15,091 nt of DNA, from assembly GCA_027604665.1 (NCBI GenBank), contig JADGIZ010000360.1:1-15091 (forward strand). Direction: 5' to 3'. Shown here one piece after another: positions 1 to 9,245 of the stretch. Every line of letters begins with the position of its first letter. Positions within the stretch are counted from its first letter, which is position 1. Source of the DNA: Polyrhizophydium stewartii (Eukaryota > Chytridiomycota > Chytridiomycetes > Rhizophydiales). A program made the translations under genes and the position numbers. The notes under the pieces are model-generated. The model had not been told where the DNA came from. It saw only the letters and a program-made list of their open reading frames with translations, and made no database searches.

Positions 1-120
1 GCCGACGACCCCAAGCTCGTCCATGCCATGGTTAGTCGGCCCCGCACCCCCGCCCGACTTGCACGTACCACGGCTCACACAGTCTTGCACACCCGCACGC
101 CCGCACCCGCACCCCGCGCA

Positions 121-2307
121 ATGTTCGCCAACTGCCCCGTCGAGGTCTGGACAAGGATATTCAGCTTCGTCGACCCCGACGCCGGCGTCCAGGTCTTCCC
201 GCTCGTCTGCAAGCGTGCCCTCAAGGTCGCACAGAGCCCGTCAGCCAAGGCGCTGTTCTTCCTGACGCAGTACGGCCGAGGCCTGGCCTTCTACAGCGCC
301 TATCACAAGCACCGCCGTGCGCTGGACCCGCTGGTCGCCCGGGTGATGCTCCAGAACGGCGCGCTGCTTCCGAGATTCGTTGCCCAGAAGGTCATTGCGG
401 ACGTGAGTGTCGCCGCTGGTCCCGCCGGTGCAGTTCGCCTCCCCCTGCCCCCTTGTCCGGACCACCGCCCAGCCGGCGCCCGCGGTGCGTGCTGACCCCA
501 GCGCGGTCTCCCCCCGACCCCGGCTCCGACAATGCTCCGCACCGCCCAACTCCGCCTGCCCCCTGGCGCCACCCGCTGGTTTCCCCGCCTCTGCCGCGGC
601 CCGCCCCCGGCCTGCGCGCTGCCCCCAATGCACCGCGCCGCACCACGGCCCGCCGCACCGGCTTCGCGGCCCACCGCACCACGCCGCCGCGCTCCAGTAC
701 CACATGCAGGTCCAGGCCGGCATCTCGACGGCCATGTTCGTGTTCTTTGTCAACCACGCCTTTGTGCTCTATGGCGACCATGCCCTGTTCAAGGACAATG
801 TAGGTGCCCGCGGCGGCCACTGTTTGCGGCGAAGCAAGGGCTGACTGCTTCCAACGCCACACCCCTGCCATGGCAAATACAAACAACGCAGGACCACGCT
901 CTTTTTGAGCGCCTGGTCCGCGCTCCATTATCCGAGGCCGTGCAGAGCAAGGACGCCGTCCGCACCCTGATCAACGACTTCCGCTTCACCCCGGTCGCGG
1001 ACCTTTGCGTCAAGCCCCTTGCCGAGAGCATCTATTTCCTCGCGCGTCTCGATCTAGGCCTTGTTGCGGACCTCGCCCGCCACGGCTTCGACCTCCGCGC
1101 CGTCAGCGACAACGTCATGGAGCGTGTGATGCTGCACCCTTACCTTAACACGCGCTACCTCAAAAAGTACCTCGAGGCCGGCTTTGTGCTCTCGGATCTC
1201 TGCGTCAAGCGCGCGCTCGCCAGCGGCCGCGCGCACACCATCTCGGTGCTGCACACGCTCGTCGACGAATCCCGCTTGCGCAACCTTGCTTTTGAGACGA
1301 TCGAGGACCTGTTTGGCCCTTACCTCGACCGCAACACGTCGCTCAACGTAGCTTGGTCGTCGGACACCGTCCAGCGTCTGATCCACACGTTCTCGGTCCC
1401 GGACGCTGTCATTGCCAGGGCGCTGCTCACAAACCCCGAGTCGACGTGCACCTTTGACCGCGTACACCCAGAGTTCCCCGTCACTCGCTCGTATCTCAAG
1501 TCGCGGCCGTACCCGATCTGGCAGTGGATCCTGACCACGTACGGTCCGCACCACCCGTTCAGCGTCGCGTGCATGGACGACGCCCTCAGCCGCGCAGTCG
1601 CCGACCAGGAGCTGCACGAGTTGCACGACATGTTCCTGGACGCAGGCTTTGTGCTGCGGCCGCGTCATATCAAGATCCTGGCCTGCCGCGTGCTGCACCG
1701 CAACATGACCGCCAACGCGCTGCACCTCTTCCGCCACCTGCGGGACCAAGTTCTCGAGCGCCAGCTCAAGACCAGTCTCGAGGAGATTCAGGGCATCCAC
1801 AACCACGCCGGCACGGACGACATCACCTGTATCTCCGAGAAGGAAGTGCTCGCCTTCCGAAAGGCGCTCTCTGAGGAGGTCGTCGACAACCAGGAGTGGG
1901 CCACGCGCATGCGCACGATCCAGCTCGAGGGCGGGCCGCGCGGCGGAGCCATCCGCATCGAGCGGCCGCCAGAGGAGGGCCTGCGCTTCCTCGAGGACGC
2001 ACGCAAGCTCATCGGCGACCTGCACGTTGCGCCGCCCTCGGCCGTGACTCGCCGCCGCAACACATTGCCGCGCCGCCGACACTCATCTTCGGACCGGCCG
2101 CCCTCGGACATGTCGTCGTCGACGTCGTCGACCCTCTCGGGCTCGGACCAGCGCGGTGACCCAGCGACGTGGATCAAGAAGGTGCAGGCGTGGTGGCGCT
2201 CGCGGACGGTCACCGGCCAACCAGGCTCGTCGGCATTTGGCGCCGGCCCGTCGGCATTTGGCATTGGCCCGCCAGCCACGCAGAACACAGAGACCAGCTC
2301 CATATAG
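121..2307 (+). CDS. F-box protein with helical-repeat body, family not recognised
   Basis: Spliced model: exons 121-402, 698-799 and 892-2307, all joined in phase 0, about 599 residues. Residues 4-40 read as an F-box (CPVEVWTRIFSFVDPD near the start, then a VCKRA helix), the module that binds Skp1 in SCF ubiquitin ligases, so a substrate-adaptor role is inferred. The body is helix-rich, and a short motif (GFDL, AGFVL, AGFVL) recurs at about residues 193, 225 and 380, suggesting a degenerate alpha-solenoid that could be the substrate-binding part. The C-terminal 80 or so residues are Arg/Ser-rich and look disordered. ATG 121 is preferred because it sits just before the F-box; an in-frame ATG at 28 would add a Pro/Arg-rich leader. 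Donors are GTGAGT (403) and GTAGGT (800). Acceptor 697 is the first AG after a 194-nt AG-free stretch; 709 is also in phase and would drop four residues. The substrate is unknown. F-box call about 0.8; exon 2 boundaries are less certain. Confidence 0.75.
403..697 (+). other. Long first intron of the F-box gene with distant branch site
   Basis: At 295 nt this is the longest of the 32 introns I placed here. It starts with GTGAGT and is strongly C-rich. A CTGAC branch-like site lies at 492-496. One AG follows almost at once (500-501), and then no AG occurs until the acceptor at 696-697. The joined frame is phase 0 on both sides. No RNA gene or internal exon could be supported inside it. Confidence 0.6.
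2228..2269 (+). repeat. Two-copy 21-bp tandem repeat in the F-box coding end
   Basis: Two head-to-tail 21-bp units, 2228-2248 and 2249-2269, each carry CGTCGGCATTTGGC followed by a seven-base end that differs between copies. They encode SAFGAGP and SAFGIGP in the disordered C-terminal tail. The size is a multiple of three, so unit gain or loss would keep the frame. Confidence 0.85.
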
Positions 2308-3056
2308 GCATGCAGCTCGCTGCCTCGGCCTTTTTCGTGTGCATGGTTTCTTGTTCTCTTGTGCACGCGGTTCATGAGTGCCGGCTCCTACGACCGCTTC
2401 TTGTGACCGTCAACCAGCAGCAGCCGCCCTCATGTCATGCTTTCGCCCATCCGGCCGGCACCCCATGCTCCGCAGCACCTGTCCATACGTGCTTTCCCCG
2501 CATCCTTTTTGTCCGCCCAGCTACCTTTGCTCTCTAATACTCCCTCGCCCGGTCTTGGTGTCACTCGATTGCAAGCACATGGACTTGCACGCAGGTTTGC
2601 TGCATTCTCCATCGCCGCCTCGACAGTCCTGACCCCGTCAACGCCATCACGGAACGCTCAAGTCGGGTTTCTCGCCACCCCATTGTCTTGCTTCTGGCCC
2701 TCTGCCATCCCACCCACATTCCTGCAAGCCTGTCTCTGCCTTACCTTTGCCTCGGCTCTTTTTTCTTGGTCAACATTGCCCAGCCCGGTCGCAGCCAACA
2801 CGCCTTGTTGCTGGCGCAGTGCCCTTACTACTTTGACGGCGCCTCTTCTGTATCTCGCTCCCAGACACCCAGAGCTTGCCTGCACGCACCAGCCTCCGAG
2901 TCTGGCGGTGTTGTTCAGGCTCAAGATTCATTCTCAGACTGCGTTCAAGGTTTCACCCCCGACACGCGATGGAGCTTGACGCCCGTCACGGCTTGCCGCC
3001 GCTCATTCCCATTCTTCTTTGCTGCACTGCCACCCCGATTTCCCCATGAGCCTCAA
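2308..3056. other. Convergent intergenic region, no gene supported
   Basis: This stretch of 749 bp separates the stop codons of the F-box gene (+) and CFT1 (-), so it must hold both 3' untranslated regions. The + strand is markedly pyrimidine-rich. Open frames exist (for example + 2437-2979), but their translations look like compositional noise, with no recognisable domain. I see no tRNA-like fold and no AATAAA on either strand close to the two stops. A weak A-rich element, AATGAG, lies on the - strand at 3002-3007, about 50 nt past the CFT1 stop. Confidence 0.6.
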
Positions 3057-6000
3057 TCAAAAGTAGTCTGCACCGGCCAAGACCTCGAGCAGGTCGTCTA
3101 GCAGCCTGTCGTCATTGGAACCGATGGCGTTGGCGAGGCCGCGCTGCTGCGCGCGCGAGAGCTGTGCATAGTCGAAGAGCAGATCGCCGTCGAGGATGCC
3201 GCGTGGGCCTGGCGGACCCATGAATCCCGAGAGCGCGATTGAGCGCACGCGCTGCTGCAGTTGACTGTCGGCGTCCGTGACCAGCATCGCCATCAGCATC
3301 AGCACCGTGCGCTGGTGTAGCAGCATGCGTCTCATCTGTCCACATGGCCTTACCGGAATCCACGCGGGTTCAGTCCTGCTGCGTGCTCCAGATTCGTGAC
3401 CATGCGCGAGTACAACGCGTACAAACGCTTGTAGATCTTCTCACTCACAGGCGAGACGACAATCAGCGCGCCATCCGTCGTTACTGCACCGACAGCATCT
3501 GTATCAGCCAATCCGCCGACATCAAGGCTTTGCTGTCGGAACGCATCGCTACGCTCGCGCCTCGCAATACACACCGCCGATATTCAGATACTGCTTTGGC
3601 ACCAATGGCGTGTCGCCGCGCACAATGTTCTTCCGGCGCATGCGAACAAGCTTGGAGACCTGCTGGCCGAGATGGAACTCGCCGCGGCGAATAAGCCGGT
3701 CGCCACCGAGGGATTGAACGTTGTACGGCGAATAGGTCATGATGTGCAAGTTCCGCTCGCCATCGGCGACAAGCAGGCCGAGCTGGCTGTTGTCCACGAG
3801 AATGTTTGCTGATGAGCCCTGCAGTGTGTGTACGTCCTTGCCCAGCAACGCCAGCTTCGCTGGCTCCTCCTATGCAGCACACATACGCATGAGCAAGCAT
3901 GCGCTCTGGCGGATGTATCCGATGACATGCTCAGCGGCGCACCTGGAAGGCGACAAACCACACACTCTTGCGGATGTCGCAGATCTGGATCAGGTTTTTG
4001 ACCGAGCTGAGCGAGACGACAAAGATATTGACGTCCATAAATGCAACGCCGCCGAGCTCGCCGTCTTCGAGCTGGTACATGATAACCTATGTCCACGCCG
4101 TGCAGCGGTCAGCGACATGATGGTGCTAGCGTCACGGCACCCGGACGCGCACCTTGGGGCCGACGGCGGCAAGCAGATAGTCGTTGACGTTGCAGATGGC
4201 CGTGAAGGGCGACCGCTCCTCCTCCGAGTGGATGTGCTTGAACTTGCGGTTGGAGTGGGGGTTGTTTGGGTCAGGCACGACGTCGATGATGTCGTAGACA
4301 TGCAGCTACTCATCGGCAGGCACGTGCGAGGCGGCGGTCAGAAAACACTCTGTGATAAAAGAACATGAATCCCACCTTGGCCCACCTTGCCACGGCTCGC
4401 GAGGTCCTCGCTGCGTGTATATCCAGTGCCAACCGCGATAAACAGCTTTTTGCCCGAGGTCGTCTCCTTGCTGGACAGGTATACCGGCTGGAGCGAAAAC
4501 ACTGCTTCTGCCTCGGAGAACTCGATCCTGCGTGTTTGAGTTTGATTGCGGAGGCCGGCGATGAGTAAGCCGCCGAAGCAGCTGCACGATGTCGTGCGAC
4601 TGAACTCACGAGTCAATGGTTTCCCACGTCACGGGCGAGACAATCTCGACACGGTACCGCGCGACCATTGCTTCGTACATGCCAGGCTTGAGCTCAGCAA
4701 GCTCACGCATTCCTGTGACGCGGCGCTCGCTCTCGGGCAGCGGATCCTTGGCGTCGATGACAGCCGCCGCGACGGCCGAAGCATGCTGCGCGTGGACAAC
4801 GTCGAAACGCTCGGGAACGCTTGTTGCCATCACGAGCGAGGATGAGGAGTGGTGGAACGCGACACGGTGAACGGTGCGGCCCAGAGGAACCTTGCATACC
4901 GGCCAAGGGAAGTCGTAGTTGAAGTGCGGTGGCAGCTGGCACAGGCGAAGGGCGCCGCGCCAGTTGATGAACATGAATCCGTTGGGCACGTTGACGTTGT
5001 GCAGCGGCGCAAAGCAGCGCACTGGCCCATCCACGGACATAGGGTGCACGCGCACAACGCCCGTGCCCAGCGCGTGGCATGACTCGAGGCGGGTCTGCTC
5101 GCCCTGCGGCGATGTGACCTCGAGGTCCTGTCGCCGCGTGCTCGTGGCCACCATAATCCAGCACGGGCGCGAGCCGGTGACAAAGACGCCAGAGTACATG
5201 TTGCCGACGGAGGCGTTGCCGATGCCCGAAAACGGCTTGAGGTGCTGCTTCTTGAGAAATGTGTTTTCGCGGCGCTGTTCCGGAGCCTCGGTCAGCTTGT
5301 CACCCTCGGTGTCGACATAGAAGCGGAGGTCGCGCGTGATCTGGTCGTGCGGGACGCGCTGCAGGCGGATTGCAAGGCGTTCGTCGGTGAAATCTGCCGC
5401 AATCGGAGCCTCGGCTTGGGTCTTGGGCGCGCGCGGCGTCGCACTGGTAGTCATTGTCATGTCGTCGACACCCGCGGAAGCCGGACACACAAAGATGCGA
5501 TACACAACCAAGTCGCCGCCCACGGTGCGCGCGATCAAGTACGGGGCCTGGCGGTCGGGGCAGGTGCCCAGATTGACGACCAGAATCTCATCGAGCACGT
5601 CGCTCTTGAGCTCTTGGTAGGTCGGCTTGAGCTCGATGCCACGCCAATTTGGCATGTCCGCAGCGAGATTCGGGAGCGCGTCAAAGAGTGGGAAGGCGCA
5701 GCATTCGCGGAAGTCGGGTAGGCTGTAAACCAGCAAGTGGCCCTTGTCCGTGGTCACGAAGCACCAGAACTTCGGCGGGGCAGACTTGGCGTCGACGGCA
5801 TCAGGCTTGCCGTTGACGCCGTTTTGAGCCCCACGACCGCGAGATTCCGCGCCGCCGCTGCCTATGGCGCTTGCGTTGGTGGCATCGACCTCCATGTCAA
5901 CAGCACCCAAGTGCGTCGGCGTGTCAATAGAACCGAGATGCATTTTAGAGTCGACCCGCTTGCTCTGCTTTGTCTTGCTTGCGCCGTAGATCTCATCCAT

Positions 6001-9000
6001 CTCGGCGTCATCAAAATCGTCGTCGTCCTTTTCATCGGTTGCACCGTTGCTGCCGTTCTTGCCGTTGCTCTTGCTGGATCCATAGAGTTCGTCGTCGTTG
6101 TCGTCATCTTCCTTCTTATGCTTGTCAGCGTCGATCAGCATCGCAGCCGCATCGGAGGTTGCGGCGCGAGGCTTGCCAGGCTTGATTGTGCCGACAGCGC
6201 CATCGATCCGAGCTTCACCATCCGCGTCAACCAAGGTTTCGTCGACACGCTTGCGCAGGTGGGTGCGTACGTTCTTTGGGAGCATCCAGGCGTGGCTTGC
6301 GAGCGCTTCGCGGTTCGTGGGGAGAATCCTGCCGCCAGTGGGATCGCAAAAGAGCGAGAAGTTGCCGACACTGGACGTCTCGGACTTCTTGATCAGTGTC
6401 CCCGTTTTCTGGTCGATCTGCAACAGAATCAGGAAGCCCGTGTTCATGTGCAGGATGACAAACGGATCTGCGACTGCGCATGACACAACCCAGTTGTCTT
6501 GGTCACCGAGCGTCATTTCCTGGAGGCGCTTCGCATCCGTGTCGAGCAAAAGGACGCCGTCGGGGTGTATCTGCACAATCAGGGTGCCGCGCAAAAGCGT
6601 GCCCACGCCGACGGTCGGTCCGCTCTGGAAGAACCCTGACTCGTCGACGTCGGCGATCTCGTCACCTGCGTTGAGGACCAACGTGCCCTCTTGGTGAGAA
6701 AGCACAATGTACTTGTGAAACTGGTCGAGTTGAGCGTCGTGGTCTGGCCCAGCCTTGGTCGCGCAGTGCACTGACCACATCTCCTCCATCGTCAGCAAGT
6801 CCGAAGATGTGACGATCTGGGGTCGGACTTGACGGTTCAGGATCACAAGGGACCCATGCGGGCCGTCGCCCGAGGCTGCAACCACCTCGAGATCGCATGA
6901 CGGGAACTTGGGCTCGAACGCGAAGCTGGACGTCTCGGCCGGTTGGCTCGTCGTAAAGTCGCGCAGAGGGCTCACGACCGTCATTGAGTCACACAGTCGA
7001 ATTCGCATGAGCTCGAGGCCGGCAGAATCTGCTGCAGCATGGCGCGAGCGGCTGCTATACGCGGTGCGCGACTGGCCGTAGATCTCGGTGTCAAGATCGT
7101 CATCGCCGGCATCCATGGCATCGTCGACAGCCTTTGCGGCCTCCTGGATCTGGAGAATCTGCAGGAGCTGCGCGTCAGCCGTGCGCGAGGCTGCAAAGAT
7201 GTACGCATATCGCCACCGTGCGCCGCCCGCGCCGGTAAACGTTCCCGTGAGCGTTGCAGCTTCTGGCGTCGACGAGGGATTGGCCAGAGGATTGCTGGTG
7301 TCGCTGAGGTGCACCAGCGCGGCTGGAGACGTCATGCGCAGGCCAAGATCCGTGACGGCGAAGCGGCGCACGCCGCCTTTGCGGCGCATCCAGGACCTGC
7401 CCGCGCCGTCGTCGCCAATCAGATCGACCTGCAGCATCTCGCCGTTGCGCAGCACGAGCAGCATGGTGTCGGGGCTGGAAAACACTGCGCGCGAGCCGTC
7501 GAGCGAGATTGCCAGTTCACGCAGGTCCGTGACCGCCGAGTTGATCATGAAGATGGACTTTGGCTTTGGATACGGCGGCGGCAAGGGCTCGCCGTAGTTG
7601 CCCACGTGCTGGTTATCGTTGGGCATGGGCATGAGCGACGCTTCATGGTCAAAGTATCCGTTGACAATGCAGGCGATGCCAGGCGAGTGGACTTGGTCGG
7701 CATGGATAATGGCGTTGTGCGAGAGAATGACGATGCCGCCGAGAGGAGAGGGCACAGGGAGGAGCGTCGTGCAGTTGTACGGAAGCCCGTCGATGCGGTA
7801 CAGCACGGGATACTTCTTCTGGATGATGTCGAGAGAAACAACCACCACCGAGACAGTATCCTTGCGCAGAGAGAGGCGTCTGGCGGCATGCACGGAGTCA
7901 GAATATGGGTGCTCCGAGCACATGGCTTGCAACACAAGCCCACCCGGTCCATGTCTGGCGCTGCTGATACATGATCGCGAGCACAGGCTCAAAGTACCCA
8001 AAGAGGAAGGTGAAGTCGATGACGTTGCGCACGGACGGGTCAATATCCGTGAACGGCATGACGAAACTCGGAAGAAACGGGTATTTGCTGGAGATGCGGG
8101 TGCCAAGATGCGGTATTCATTGGCAGAATACATCGTCGCGGTCGTGCGTAGCGGTTGGCGTTCGGGTCCACGGAGCGTTCGGCGTTGATGGCGGTGCGCG
8201 GGATGCGAGGCGAGACAAGGCCGGTGTGCGTGAGTTGCCGTATAGCAGACGAAGGACATGCAGGAAGTGAGCACGGACCTGCTTGGGTCGCTGGGGTCGG
8301 TAGCGGCCAGCGCGCCCTCTTGGCGGAACGGCAGGATGGCGAGCTTGTCTCCGTAGAAGCGCATGGCAGCGCAGCGGCCTTGCGGGTCGACACGGATCTC
8401 GGGCGGCGGCCGGTCGGTCGATGGCTCGCGCTGGCGGGTTGGGCGACGGGTCAGCTGCATCGCCCGAGGCTCAGTCAAGTCGCTTGATGCAGGCATGTTG
8501 TGCGCACCTTGTACTCTTCGCGTTCAAAGTAGTGCAGCGACACTGTGGTGAGGCGCTGCGACGCCTGCGAGAACTCGATAAGAGACATCTGCGAACCCGG
8601 GCATCAGCAGCGCCTCGGCGGCATCAGCAACCCGCAAAGCCAGCGGCGAACCTTGGCGTCTTTGAAGCTGAGAAGAAGATACTCTGTGCTTCCTGTGGCC
8701 AGCACGGGTACAACGCCGATCGACGTGATGTTTCCATGAAGCCTGAACTCGGCGATGAGCTCGAGGCGGGCCGTCCTTGGCGGCGACAGTTTCTGCGATC
8801 GCGAGTCCGCCAGCAGGGGCCGGCGACGGCGGCGCGTCAGCACGCTCGGACAGGCGGTTCCGGCCGGCGGCTGCGGGCATGCAATGCGGTTGCTGTGCGC
8901 ACCTGCTCGTCGGGCGGGCAGTGGTCGTCGAGCACGAGCCAGAGCTGAAGCAGCGGGCCTCGAGCAACGACCAGGTTCCGGTGCGTCGGGGCCGTGAACC

Positions 9001-9073
9001 GCGCCGACACGACGTGGTCGATGCCCGACGGCGGGCACAGCTCCTTGCAGAGCGAGAAGAACGGCGTTGTCAT
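3057..9073 (-). CDS. CFT1: Cleavage and polyadenylation specificity factor subunit 1 (CPSF1/CPSF160, yeast Cft1)
   Basis: Exons: 9073-8903, 8792-8652, 8588-8508, 8430-8279, 8087-7944, 7879-4610, 4527-4386, 4305-4153, 4086-3943, 3869-3575, 3498-3354 and 3264-3057; 1,681 residues against about 1,440 in human CPSF1. The protein is the beta-propeller scaffold of the nuclear 3'-end processing complex that recognises the poly(A) signal. Family landmarks appear in order: HRNLVVA (about 31), LLLSFKDAK (96-104), RVDPQGRCAAM, FGYFEPVLAIMYQQRQTW, then in the C-terminal CPSF_A domain VSPVTWE, DIIDVVPDP, SPFTAICNVN, VDNSQLGLLVADGERNL, AGLNPRGFR, LDGDLL and DDLLE close to the stop. The extra length is mainly an acidic, Asn/Gly/Ser-rich insert at about residues 800-930. 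Exon 6 alone is 3,270 nt. Start ATG 9073 has A at -3 and matches the family N-terminus. The least certain junction is intron 4 (8278-8088, 191 nt, GTCCGT donor). Divergent from the AP-3 mu gene. Confidence 0.97.
5977..7092 (-). repeat. Three acidic [LI]YG short motifs in CFT1
   Basis: Within exon 6 the protein carries DTEIYGQS (7092-7069), DDELYGSS (6096-6073) and MDEIYGAS (6000-5977). Each consists of acidic residues, then Leu or Ile, then Tyr-Gly and a polar tail, set in low-complexity acidic sequence. Human CPSF1, from memory, also has acidic YG sites in its linkers. The first is in the mid-protein linker and the other two lie 96 bp apart in the long acidic insert. Confidence 0.7.
8088..8278 (-). 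other. Long AG-free intron 4 of CFT1
   Basis: This 191-nt intron begins with GTCCGT and ends with TCCAG. Read on the - strand, no AG occurs anywhere before the terminal one. The junction is phase 2 and makes DPSSKYPFLPSF, which fits the family's FLPSY region. No clean CTGAC branch site is visible; CTCAC early in the intron is the nearest form. Confidence 0.65.
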
Positions 9074-9245
9074 GCTGCGGCGCGGGGCAGGCCTTTGTGC
9101 GCGTGCAGGTGTACAGCGCTGGCACGGGGTCGGGTGGTCCGGCGTGCAGCGCTGCCTGCGGGTTTGTGCGGGAAAGCGGCGCTCAGGCTGATTTCACGCG
9201 CAGAAGCGTGGCGAAGGTCCGGCCCTGAAGTCAGCCTGACACGGG
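9074..9245. promoter_or_regulatory. Bidirectional promoter between CFT1 and the AP-3 mu gene
   Basis: Only 172 bp separate the two divergent start codons, so both promoters and both 5' leaders must fit here. No TATA box is evident and the sequence is GC-rich. The 8-bp palindrome CAGCGCTG occurs twice (9114-9121 and 9147-9154), and a 9-bp inverted repeat (TCAGGCTGA at 9183-9191, TCAGCCTGA at 9231-9239) sits just before the AP-3 mu start. Any role for these is inferred. Confidence 0.6.

Noticed and set aside
1054..2082. 342-codon open frame on the - strand opposite the F-box gene
   Set aside because: It is antisense to a coding exon in GC-rich DNA, where stop codons are rare, and its translation shows no domain.
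2437..2979. 180-codon + strand frame in the convergent gap
   Set aside because: The translation is a mix of Pro, Ala, Leu and Ser reflecting C/T-rich DNA, with no recognisable domain and no splice-linked partners.
3331..3353. A 23-nt intron joining CFT1 exon 11 to the frame at 3335
   Set aside because: Too short for splicing. The 89-nt intron 3353-3265 is in phase, has branch-like CTGAT sites, and joins GFR to QLQQRVR, matching the family.
3739..4368. 209-codon + strand frame opposite CFT1 exons 7-10
   Set aside because: It overlaps well-matched CFT1 exons and reads as their reverse-strand shadow.
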